A DNA stretch of 36,616 nucleotides from Chitinophagaceae bacterium (lineage in GTDB: Bacteria; Bacteroidota; Bacteroidia; Chitinophagales; Chitinophagaceae): positions 1 to 36,616 of the forward strand of contig JAIXOJ010000089.1 in assembly GCA_027486835.1 (NCBI GenBank). Reading direction: 5' to 3'. Positions 23,945 through 31,954 of this stretch are shown piece after piece. The notes beneath the pieces are model-generated. The model had not been told where the DNA came from. It saw only the letters and a program-made list of their open reading frames with translations, and searched no databases. A program made the translations under genes and the position numbers. The number at the start of each line of letters is the position of its first letter. Within the stretch, counting starts at the first letter, position 1.

Positions 23945-24602
23945 ACAAGATGCCCCACCAATAGGTTGGGAAAATTGGTTCACAACTGCCACAGGAAGAC
24001 GGTCATTTGATTATAAAGAAGACTATTCTGCAATGAGGAATATTCCAGAAGCGAGGAAATTTCTTTTAGAAGAGCAACATTATTTATGTGCTTATTGTCA
24101 AAAAGAAATCAAAATAAACACATCTTCAATTGAACATGTGGTACCTAAATCTTCTAATGTACCGTATTCAACTGTTTACCAAAACTTAGTGGCCATTTGT
24201 GTAAATCCTCCTAAAGATCCGGCTACAAAAAAATCACACTGTGGCGATCTGCGAGGCGATGATTTGTTAACACCCATTCTTTTTCACAAAGAAGCTCAAT
24301 TTACCATAGCATCTGGACACCCCTATTTTGAAGTGGAGAACGATGGGAGTATTGCGGCACAATGCAACTTGAAAGACCCAATTAAAAAGCAAGTTGAAGC
24401 ATTTATAGAAATTTTAAATCTTAATATTAGTACGCTTAAAAAGGATAGGGTGGTTGCTTATGACAAATTAGTAAAAAACATACCTCCAACGGAATTGGAG
24501 AACTTTCTAAAGCGACAAATTGAAATTATACTAGGCGATTTAAAACGACCATTTAGGCAGTTTCTTCTTTTATTCATAACAAAAAAATTGGCTCACAAAT
24601 AA
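23928..24602 (+). CDS. PtuB-like HNH endonuclease
   Basis: 224 residues of the HNH family found with Septu and retron Ec78 ATPases. Zinc/HNH residues: C-A-Y-C (C54, C57), S-I-E-H-V-V-P-K (H70), Y-Q-N-L-V-A-I-C (N86, C91) and S-H-C-G-D (H104, C105). The N-terminal 50 residues are the usual short helical lead. It starts inside the ATPase gene (ATG at 23928, 17-nt overlap), showing translational coupling and a likely complex. Predicted function is nucleic-acid cleavage when licensed by the ATPase. No reverse transcriptase or retron RNA was found nearby, so this resembles stand-alone Septu rather than a retron. Confidence 0.88.
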   Translation: MQFIHKQDAPPIGWENWFTTATGRRSFDYKEDYSAMRNIPEARKFLLEEQHYLCAYCQKEIKINTSSIEHVVPKSSNVPYSTVYQNLVAICVNPPKDPATKKSHCGDLRGDDLLTPILFHKEAQFTIASGHPYFEVENDGSIAAQCNLKDPIKKQVEAFIEILNLNISTLKKDRVVAYDKLVKNIPPTELENFLKRQIEIILGDLKRPFRQFLLLFITKKLAHK

Positions 24603-24818
24603 ATTCCCCAACTCGTATAAGCATTCAGGTCGTGCCCCAAGCGTTCAGTTTTTAGTTTTTAAAAAATTGATTAATGGATAAAGGAATAGCAATATTGTAA
24701 TCATCATTTCGGTAATGGACTATGTGAAATCCAAGCTCCATAAAATGCCAAGTCATTTTTTGTTAGCAGTTACCTAAACAAAATACAAAAACTTGATTAA
24801 TAATTACCAACAAGAACA

Positions 24819-25235
24819 ATGCGTCTGACTACATTAAAAATTGCAGTATTATCACTAGCACTGTTGATATTGTATGGCTGCAACTACATCAGCTATACTC
24901 CACACACGAAAAAGCAACAGCAAGGTGCTAAACCATCCGTTGTGTTATTAAACTACGTGGTAGAATTTCGTGAAAAGAATAATGCCTGGCCAAATTCTAA
25001 AGCTGAATTTGCTGCAACAAGTGCAAAATATAAGCAAGCCATCAATGAATTTCCGTACCTCAATATTCGATTTAAAGTAATTGACCAAGATAAAATGACT
25101 TTTTATTTCGATTCACACATTTATGATGTAGAAAAACAAAAGACAATAAATAAGTTAGACTTGAATGCTTATGGGGGAGAAGTTAGATTCTATAAAGAAA
25201 ATGGGAAGTTTCTATGGAAAACAAAAATGTATTAA
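24819..25235 (+). CDS. Small lipoprotein, unknown function
   Basis: 138 residues with a lipoprotein signal peptide: hydrophobic L-S-L-A-L-L-I-L-Y-G then C21. The mature part starts with a helix (P-S-V-V-L-L-N-Y-V-V-E-F-R-E-K-N-N-A-W-P) and continues with alternating strands (I-R-F-K-V-I, K-M-T-F-Y-F-D, G-G-E-V-R-F-Y), a compact alpha/beta domain. Not recognised as a named family. It follows the PtuAB-like genes by 216 nt with nothing visible between, and there is no sign of a functional link. A 36-codon hydrophobic frame (from ATG 25214) overlaps its end; I do not call it. Confidence 0.7.
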   Translation: MRLTTLKIAVLSLALLILYGCNYISYTPHTKKQQQGAKPSVVLLNYVVEFREKNNAWPNSKAEFAATSAKYKQAINEFPYLNIRFKVIDQDKMTFYFDSHIYDVEKQKTINKLDLNAYGGEVRFYKENGKFLWKTKMY

Positions 25236-25655
25236 AGCTGTGGTTACTTCTAACACTTGGTTTAACTGTACAAGACTATCAGCAACAAACCACTACTTTA
25301 ATTCAATTTCTGACTAACCATTAACATCTAACATAATCTCCAATCTCGCTGGCGTAATCATGCTGCTTGTGTCATTTACTCAAGTCGTTGCTGTTGGACA
25401 AAATATTCCGAAATGTTTATCGCCTAATAGTAAAAAATCGTTTAGTTACCAGAATATACCTATACTTTATTTACCGTTTACCTGGTCCTCTTGACTCACG
25501 CAGACGATGCGCCTATTAAAATTAGGATCTCGTTTACTATATGTTTCTTTCCCATCAAGTAACAATTTATTAATCATTTAATAACACCAATTTAATATGA
25601 GCCATCCTATTACTAGAGGTTAGCCCGTTACTTTTGCCGCTGAACTTAATTTAAT
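25236..25655 (+). promoter_or_regulatory. 420-nt upstream region of the large T9SS gene with TAnnTTTG element
   Basis: No gene is seen. TACTTTTG at 25629-25636 matches TAnnTTTG and is followed by CC-G-C and, 19 nt later, the ATG at 25656, so it is a good promoter candidate with a short leader. No clear upstream TTG element was found. The rest is AT-rich without obvious structure. Confidence 0.45.
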
Positions 25656-28600
25656 ATGCGTAAAAAAATTACTCCATTTTTAGCTTTTGCTGCACTGCTT
25701 TTTTGCTTGCAAGCCCTACACGCTCAAAGCACCATTACCCAATGGAACTTTAATTCCAACCCACCAGATGCTAGCAACAGTACCGGAAGTCTTGTAGCAT
25801 CTGTTGGTAATGGCACAATTGCTTCAGTTAGTATTACAACTACCACATTCAACAGCGGTACTGGTTCAAGTGACATAGCAACAACAGATAACACTGGTAT
25901 GGGTTTATCAGGATTTCCTGCACAAGGAACTGGAAACAAAACTGCTGGTATTCAGTTTAGTGCTTCTACGGTTAACAATACTAATATTGTTATTACGTTT
26001 GATTTAAGACATAGTAATACTGGGCCAAGACATTTTACAGTACAATATTGTACTGATATTACTTCAACCACTCCAGTTTGGGTTGATTTTGCAGAAGATT
26101 CAACATTAGCTGGTGATGTATTTGTAAATGATAGAACTTACAATTTTTCAAGCATTACAGCATTAAATAACAATGCAAATGCAGGTTTTAGGGTTGTTGC
26201 TTCTTTTAGACCAACAACTAGCACCTATGTGGCTGCTACTTCAACAAGCAATTACGCCGCTACAGGCACTTGGCGCTTTGATATGGTAACTATAAAAGGT
26301 ACCTCTAGCGGGTCTGATGTAGTAGCACCAGTTGCACAATTATTAAAAACCACATCCTCTACTACTTCGTTTATAAAATTTAGCGAAGCGGTAACTAGTG
26401 CTACCGCTTCGGTTGTTGGTAATTATGTGTTTAATCCTGCATTAACGGTTACCAATGCTAGTTTATCTGCAACAGGCGATACTGTATTTTTAACACACAA
26501 CAGCTTGGTTAATGGTCAGCCTTATTCCGTATCGGTTTCTAATGTAAAAGATGCTGCTGGTAATACCATGGACACTGCCAACTTTAATACCATATTTAAT
26601 GCCTCAACACCTAATTTGGTGATTACCGAAATCATTCACTCTCCTAATGATATTGAAAGTATCGAAGTGTACAACGCTGGCACTACTACTGTAAACTTAG
26701 GTGGTTTAAGATGGACTGATGGTACTGGTGGTGCTTTCCCAACAACCACACTTGCTGCTGGCGGCACTGTGGTATTTGCAACTGCACCTACCACTGCTTC
26801 AACAACTTTAAATGTTGCTACTGTTTACACGCTTACTGCTGGTTTAAGTTCTTCCAACGATATTTTGGTAATAAGAAATTCGCTTAACCAAGTAGTAGAT
26901 AGTGTAGCCTATTTTGTAGGAACCAATGGATGGCCTACTGCACCTACTGGTGTATATGGCTACTCTATCGAACTAAATAGTGCTACCAACGATAACAATA
27001 TTGGTAGCAACTGGATAGTACCACAAAACACTGTAACCCCACAACCTGCTGTTGGTGTGGTTAGGGCTACACCTAGCGTGTATCCTGCACCTTTTTCCCC
27101 AACGAATGCGAGTGTAAGCTTTGTAGGCACTAAAGTTTCTGTAAGTGAAACCACCTCAACCGTAAGCATTATTGCCAAACTAGTAGGTGGTGGTGCATTA
27201 CCCTCATCTATTGATATAGAAGTATTGCCAATATCTACTGCTACCAATGGCAGCGATTTTGCCATTGCAACACCATTAAAATTTGAATGGGCTGCTGGTG
27301 CTAATGATGTAAATGACACCATTTTGGTAACCATTAATAACGACGCTATTCCTGAAAATGCAGAATACTTTATTGTACGGTTTACAAATCCAGTCAATAT
27401 TGCGTTGCCAAGTGCTGTTGCTAATCATTTTACTGTAGTAATTACTGATGATGATAAAGTAGCGCCAACTGCAACTCAAAGTATTAAACTCAACCATATT
27501 GCCTCATTTAGCAATGGCCCTGCAGCAGCACCCAACTCTGCTGAAATTGTAGCACACGATCCTGTATCTCAACGCCTGTTTATAGCCAATTCTTTGGCTG
27601 GTAAAATAGACATCGTCAACTTTAAAAATCCTGCAGCCGCTACATTAATTGGTTCTATACCAGTATCAGCTACTTACGGTAATATCAATTCTATTGCTGT
27701 AAAAAATGGCATTGTGGCCGCAGCCATAGAAAATACAGTACCAGAACAAGCGGGCAAGATTGTGTTCTTCGATACCACTGGTACATTCATTAGCCAAGTT
27801 ACGGTAGGAGCCATGCCCGATATGATTACGTTTACTAAGGATGGTTCTAAAATTTTAACTGCCAACGAAGGCCAACCCAATACTACTTATACTATTGACC
27901 CAGAAGGTTCAGTTAGCATTGTAGATATTTCTGGTGGTGTGGCAAGCGTTACCCAAGCCAATGTAACTACTGCCAGCTTTGCGCCTTTTAATGCACAAGC
28001 AGCTACCCTTAAAGCAGCAGGCGTAAGAATTTTTGGGAAAAACAATCCTACAGTAGCACAAGACATGGAGCCAGAATACATTAGCTTTTCAGATGATGGT
28101 GCCACGGCTTATGTTACTTGTCAAGAAAACAATGCCATTGTAGTTATTAACATGGCTACAAGCACGGTTACGTCAATTCGTCCATTGGGTGTAAAAGACC
28201 ATAGCCTTTCAAGCAATGCATTGGATGTAAGCGACCAAGGAAGTATTGTTGAAATAGCTAACTGGCCCGTTAAAGGCTTGTATATGCCCGATGCCATTGC
28301 ATCTTACAAAGTGGGTGGACAAGATTATTATATTACTGCAAATGAAGGTGACGCTAGAGAATATGGAACTGCATTGGTAGAACCAGTAAGAATTAATTCT
28401 TCTACCTACGTATTGGATTCCTTAAAATTCCCATACCGTGATGCATTAAAAGCAAATATTGGCAGATTAAACGTATCAACTGTTTCTGGTGATACAGATG
28501 GTGATGGTGATTATGACGAAATTCATGCGTTTGGCGCAAGGTCTATTTCTATTTGGAATGCTAGCACAGGTGCATTGATTTGGGATAGTGGTGATGCATT

Positions 28601-29507
28601 GGAATTAATTACTGCAAAACACCCTATTTATGGCGCTTTGTTTAATGCCAGCAATGCTAACAATACCTTTAAAAACAGAAGTGATGATAAAGGACCAGAA
28701 CCAGAAGGAGTAACTATTGCAGAAATTGGCGGTAAAATGTTTGCCTTTGTAGCCCTTGAGCGTATTGGTGGTTGCATCGTTTTTGATGTTACCGACCCTA
28801 ACAACCCTGTTTATGTTGACTATAAAAACACCAGAAACCTAACCAGTTTTGCTGGTGATAATGGTGCTGAAGGTATTGTGTACATTAGCGCAGCCAACTC
28901 ACCTACTGGTAATCCAATTGTTATTTTGGCAAACGAAGTATCCTCTACGCTATCTTTCTTTGGGGTAGATGCTAGCTTACTAGATATTACCTTAACCAAT
29001 CTTGATGTTAAAAACGAAGGCGCTAAAAATATCGTAACATGGCAAACGGCTAAAGAAGCCAAAGGCGATATTTTTGAACTGGAAAAAAGCAGCAACGGCA
29101 TCAACTTTTCATTTGTAACCACCATTGCTGCCAAAGGCACAGCTTCTCAATACAACTATACCGATGCACAGCCTTTCAATGGTGTAAACTATTACAGATT
29201 GAAGTTTAAAAATGTGTCTGGTGCCGTATCTTATTCATCTATTGTATCGGCTACTGTAAAAACACTAGAAAACAGTGGTATTCAAGTATATCCTAATCCT
29301 GCGGTTAATAAATTAACTGTTACCACCAATAACTGGCAGAATACAACTGTAAGCATTGTAGATGTAAAAGGTAGTATCGTAAAAACGGTGCGATTAACAG
29401 CCCAACAAACATCCATAGATGTTACAGCCTTGCCAAGTGGTACCTATAGTGTACGTAGTTACAATGGCGATTATTTATTGAAAACAATAAAAATAACGAA
29501 ACAATAA
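25656..29507 (+). CDS. Large multidomain T9SS-secreted protein (choice-of-anchor I, lamin-tail, Calx-beta)
   Basis: 1283 residues. Signal peptide 1-23 (cleaved near L-H-A-Q). A beta-sandwich follows to ~220, then an Ig-like domain ~230-318 (F-I-K-F-S-E-A-V-T pattern) and a lamin-tail-like domain ~320-450 (L-V-I-T-E-I-I-H-S-P-N-D, I-E-V-Y-N-A-G). A Calx-beta-like domain is at ~485-600 and a long beta-propeller-like region ~610-1110 of the choice-of-anchor I type (V-A-H-D-P-V-S-Q-R-L-F-I-A-N, I-L-T-A-N-E-G-Q-P, I-T-A-N-E-G-D-A-R-E-Y). A fibronectin-like segment and a T9SS sorting domain with V-Y-P-N-P-A (~1213) ending I-T-K-Q close it. It is presumably exported to the cell surface. Anchor I propellers sometimes relate to phosphatases; activity here is unknown. 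Confidence 0.88.
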   Translation: MRKKITPFLAFAALLFCLQALHAQSTITQWNFNSNPPDASNSTGSLVASVGNGTIASVSITTTTFNSGTGSSDIATTDNTGMGLSGFPAQGTGNKTAGIQFSASTVNNTNIVITFDLRHSNTGPRHFTVQYCTDITSTTPVWVDFAEDSTLAGDVFVNDRTYNFSSITALNNNANAGFRVVASFRPTTSTYVAATSTSNYAATGTWRFDMVTIKGTSSGSDVVAPVAQLLKTTSSTTSFIKFSEAVTSATASVVGNYVFNPALTVTNASLSATGDTVFLTHNSLVNGQPYSVSVSNVKDAAGNTMDTANFNTIFNASTPNLVITEIIHSPNDIESIEVYNAGTTTVNLGGLRWTDGTGGAFPTTTLAAGGTVVFATAPTTASTTLNVATVYTLTAGLSSSNDILVIRNSLNQVVDSVAYFVGTNGWPTAPTGVYGYSIELNSATNDNNIGSNWIVPQNTVTPQPAVGVVRATPSVYPAPFSPTNASVSFVGTKVSVSETTSTVSIIAKLVGGGALPSSIDIEVLPISTATNGSDFAIATPLKFEWAAGANDVNDTILVTINNDAIPENAEYFIVRFTNPVNIALPSAVANHFTVVITDDDKVAPTATQSIKLNHIASFSNGPAAAPNSAEIVAHDPVSQRLFIANSLAGKIDIVNFKNPAAATLIGSIPVSATYGNINSIAVKNGIVAAAIENTVPEQAGKIVFFDTTGTFISQVTVGAMPDMITFTKDGSKILTANEGQPNTTYTIDPEGSVSIVDISGGVASVTQANVTTASFAPFNAQAATLKAAGVRIFGKNNPTVAQDMEPEYISFSDDGATAYVTCQENNAIVVINMATSTVTSIRPLGVKDHSLSSNALDVSDQGSIVEIANWPVKGLYMPDAIASYKVGGQDYYITANEGDAREYGTALVEPVRINSSTYVLDSLKFPYRDALKANIGRLNVSTVSGDTDGDGDYDEIHAFGARSISIWNASTGALIWDSGDALELITAKHPIYGALFNASNANNTFKNRSDDKGPEPEGVTIAEIGGKMFAFVALERIGGCIVFDVTDPNNPVYVDYKNTRNLTSFAGDNGAEGIVYISAANSPTGNPIVILANEVSSTLSFFGVDASLLDITLTNLDVKNEGAKNIVTWQTAKEAKGDIFELEKSSNGINFSFVTTIAAKGTASQYNYTDAQPFNGVNYYRLKFKNVSGAVSYSSIVSATVKTLENSGIQVYPNPAVNKLTVTTNNWQNTTVSIVDVKGSIVKTVRLTAQQTSIDVTALPSGTYSVRSYNGDYLLKTIKITKQ

Positions 29508-29536
29508 TATTGTTGTAGTGAGCATTATTTCAAAAA

Positions 29537-29566
29537 GCCTGAGGTTGCAAAACCTTGGGCGTTTTT
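29537..29566 (+). terminator. Rho-independent terminator after the T9SS gene
   Basis: GCCTGAGGTT pairs with AACCTTGGGC (inner mismatches) and is followed by GTTTTT, 30 nt past the stop codon. Confidence 0.7.
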
Positions 29567-29861
29567 GTTATAACGAAACACCCAATGAGCAATCAAGGGA
29601 TCGTTTTCTGATCGTTCTTCCTTGCTTATTGGAAAAAATCTAGCGACACGAGATAGACAAAACAACATTTTCCCAAATCAAGAGAGAAGCAAACGTTGCA
29701 TAGTAGTAAGGAGATATACGCCGAGCATTATTATGTAAAAAAGAATCCTACACCTAGCATGGCTAACACAAAATTTTTTGTTCTCCTTTTTTTAAGAAAG
29801 ATTCCCAATTGCATCAATCCCTATTTTTGAAGCGCTACCATAACATAGAATATTTTGTTTT
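29567..29861. other. Intergenic stretch with a long imperfect hairpin, no gene
   Basis: CCAATGAGCAATCAAGG... pairs with ...CTTCCTTGCTTATTGG over 29582-29632 around a GATC-flanked loop. No U-tract follows. TATTTTTG (29822-29829) matches TAnnTTTG and points toward the terminator at 29862-29891. No credible coding frame was seen. Confidence 0.35.
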
Positions 29862-29891
29862 AGTCCTGCTACTCTTAGCGGGACTTTTTTT
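29862..29891 (+). terminator. Orphan rho-independent terminator
   Basis: AGTCCtGCT pairs with AGCgGGACT around a 6-nt loop, followed by T7. No gene precedes it between the previous terminator (29566) and here, so it may end a short non-coding RNA or be left over from a lost gene. Confidence 0.65.
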
Positions 29892-30063
29892 GTCCAATAG
29901 AACACCCTCATTTCCCTCCTCAACGGGTTTTATCCTTGGCAATGCATATTAATCCCTTTCGGAGTTGTTGGAAAATTGAAATTCGACTGTTTATTTCAGG
30001 TAAACATCGCAGCGCCTATTGTGGTACTATTTTAATTTCCAATCATTGGTACTTATTCCTCTT

Positions 30064-30157
30064 AATGGGATAAAAAGACATGATATAGAAACTGGCGTGT
30101 TTAAACTTCCAGAAGGTTTTGAACTTTCCGGAGGTAGAGAGACGATTTTATCCCATT
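30064..30157. repeat. Nested palindromic element, copy 2
   Basis: Outer arms AATGGGATAAAA (30064-30075) and TTTTATCCCATT (30146-30157) are perfect complements. The inner arms CTTCCAGAAGGTTT (30106-30119) and GAACTTTCCGGAGG (30121-30134) pair with four transition-type mismatches, several compatible with G-U pairs. Architecture and inner sequence resemble copy 1 at 19926-20009. The 64-codon frame across it (30019-30213) is not called as a gene. The surrounding 29892-30374 holds nothing else recognisable. Confidence 0.6.
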
Positions 30158-30374
30158 TTGTGTATTATTTATCCCAATGGAAGATTATTTTTTCCAAAAT
30201 AAATAATGAGTAAGATTCTTTCAAGGCTCTGTAAAAGCCCATTTGCAAACTGAATGATCGTTTGCCGTCCATCGGCTGCTACAAAAGAGCGTTACGGATA
30301 AGTAAATTAAACTAGCCACTTTTTCAAATGCTTGATTCTTTCATCTTTGCCAAAATTTTAAAAAACTTCGTTTA

Positions 30375-31112
30375 ATGAAAATAGTAGCAATGATTCCTGC
30401 ACGCTATGCTGCCACCCGATTTCCAGGGAAGCTAATGCAGTTGCTAGGAAATAAAACGGTGATACAGCATACCTACGACAATACGATAGCCACTGGCATT
30501 TTTGATGATGTATTTGTGGTAACAGATAGCGAATTGATTTATGATGAAATTACCAACAACGGCGGCAAGGCGGTTATGAGTAAACGAAATCATGAAAGCG
30601 GTAGCGACCGTATAGCCGAAGCGGCAATGGCCATTGATGTGGATGTGATTGTGAATGTGCAGGGCGATGAACCTTTTGTGAAAAAAGAACCATTGACCAA
30701 ATTGATAGAAGTGTTTGAACATGATGCCACCAATCAAATACAAGTAGCTTCGCTGATGCAGGTATTAACGGACGAAAAGAGCATTGCCGACCCTAATTAT
30801 GTGAAAGTGGCGGTGGACAGAAACTGGAATGCACTAATGTTTAGCCGCTCGGTGATTCCATATAATAGAGATGGAAAAATAAAACCCACTTATTATGAAC
30901 ACATTGGGGTGTATGCCTTTAGAAAAGCAGCCCTACTCCGATTTACGGCATGGAGCATGACCCATTTGGAAAGTGCAGAAAAAATTGAATGCCTCCGCTA
31001 TTTGGAAAATGGTGTGGGCATCAAAATGGTGGTAACAGATTATATGGGCATTGAAATAGACACTCCGGAGGACCTGGAAAAAGCTAGCAAAACTTTCCCT
31101 GCTTCTGTTTAG
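30375..31112 (+). CDS. kdsB: 3-deoxy-manno-octulosonate cytidylyltransferase
   Basis: Activates KDO as CMP-KDO (from CTP) for transfer to lipid A in LPS synthesis; cytoplasmic. 245 residues, the family's usual length. Motifs: nucleotide-binding [14 protein letters not shown] (7-20), [11 protein letters not shown] (73-83), V-N-V-Q-G-D-E-P-F (93-101, metal-binding D98), [17 protein letters not shown] and the terminal E-I-D-T-P-E-D-L. Monocistronic in appearance; CATCTTTG about 30 nt upstream is one base from TAnnTTTG. With the MsbA-like exporter near 34-36 kb it fits outer-membrane biogenesis, though the genes are not in one operon. Confidence 0.97.
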   Translation: MKIVAMIPARYAATRFPGKLMQLLGNKTVIQHTYDNTIATGIFDDVFVVTDSELIYDEITNNGGKAVMSKRNHESGSDRIAEAAMAIDVDVIVNVQGDEPFVKKEPLTKLIEVFEHDATNQIQVASLMQVLTDEKSIADPNYVKVAVDRNWNALMFSRSVIPYNRDGKIKPTYYEHIGVYAFRKAALLRFTAWSMTHLESAEKIECLRYLENGVGIKMVVTDYMGIEIDTPEDLEKASKTFPASV

Positions 31113-31333
31113 TGCTGTCTATTAGTGTTCATTCTTGGCGCAATAGGGTGGGATAAAATGGGGTGGTGCTTAGCGCATAACTTGCTTACAAAGAAGTTTA
31201 TGTACATCGTTACTGCTTAGAACTCTATTTTTACCACCCTCCAAAACACACCATCTGTGTTGACGGAGCATCCACTCCATTCTGAAAAAATAGAATTTTA
31301 ATTTATCGGTTAATCCCCTTCAACTATTTTGAT

Positions 31334-31750
31334 ATGAAACAATTGCTGCGCTTTCTTATGGTTGCTTTGCCCATGCTGTTGCTATTGTCTTGCGAAACGA
31401 TGACTAAGTACAATTTAGGCAATGGCTATTTTTTAATTGCAGATAAAGAAACCCCTGCCAACAGCAAAGTGGCCCATGGCAAGGAGGACAATTTTGAGGA
31501 TGTAATACTCGGAGAAATATTAGACTACGACATTGATAATGATTTTATTCTAATCCACCGCAAAGTGACCGACCAAGCTCGTAGCATTTTTGAAGAAAGC
31601 AATCTTTGGAAAAAACAATTGGGCGAACCTGACCAATATTGGATCATCGAAAAAAAATATGACGGTATTCATGGCCCAATGAACCTAAAAGAATATGAAA
31701 TAAAACGGAAAGAATTGGGCATTTCTCCTGGGGTAAAAATTAGAAAATAA
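31334..31750 (+). CDS. Small lipoprotein, unknown function
   Basis: 138 residues. Lipoprotein signal: hydrophobic run ending L-L-L-L-S-C with C20 as attachment site. The mature domain has strands Y-N-L-G-N-G-Y-F-L-I-A, I-L-D-Y-D-I-D-N-D-F-I-L-I-H-R-K and Y-W-I-I-E-K-K, followed by G-P-M-N-L-K-E-Y-E-I-K-R. The 'calculated residual value, then I-I-E-K' pattern is seen in small Bacteroidota lipoproteins such as DUF3997-like ones (tentative). It lies between kdsB and glyS on the same strand but 221 nt from kdsB and separated from glyS by tandem repeats, so no functional link is implied. Confidence 0.7.
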   Translation: MKQLLRFLMVALPMLLLLSCETMTKYNLGNGYFLIADKETPANSKVAHGKEDNFEDVILGEILDYDIDNDFILIHRKVTDQARSIFEESNLWKKQLGEPDQYWIIEKKYDGIHGPMNLKEYEIKRKELGISPGVKIRK

Positions 31751-31753
31751 TGA

Positions 31754-31854
31754 ATGGAGAATGGAGAATGGAAGATTGAGAATGGAGAATTGAGAATTAA
31801 GGATTGAGAATTAAGGATTGAGAATGGAGGATTGAGGATTAAGAGTGGAGGATT
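31754..31854. repeat. GA-rich heptamer tandem array
   Basis: About 14 tandem 7-bp units of consensus ATKGAGR (ATGGAGA, ATTGAGA, ATTAAGG, ATTGAGG variants) in strict 7-bp phase, starting 3 nt after the stop of the preceding lipoprotein gene. Purine-only on one strand except for T. Confidence 0.85.
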
Positions 31855-31899
31855 TACACTTACCTAATAGAACATAATACTTGCCATTAACCATTAATA

Positions 31900-31948
31900 A
31901 CTAACAACTAACAACTTACAACTTACAACTAACAACTAACAACCTATA
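31900..31948. repeat. AAC-rich heptamer tandem array directly upstream of glyS
   Basis: Seven units of ACTAACA/ACTTACA/ACCTATA in exact 7-bp phase, ending 6 nt before the glyS ATG. This is the second heptamer array within 150 bp. It would form most of the glyS 5' leader, a G-poor unstructured RNA that may help translation initiation. Confidence 0.85.
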
Positions 31949-31954
31949 ACATTT

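Noticed and set aside
22000-24700. Retron (Ec78 type) with reverse transcriptase
   Set aside because: The HNH and ATPase genes fit, but no RT gene or msr/msd-like structured RNA is seen on either side.
25214-25324. 36-codon hydrophobic frame overlapping the lipoprotein end
   Set aside because: Too short, no conserved feature and not a convincing signal peptide or toxin.
30019-30213. 64-codon open frame
   Set aside because: It spans the nested palindromic element, whose repeat fixes much of the amino-acid sequence (L-P-E-G-F-E-L-S-G); there is no domain and no conserved context.
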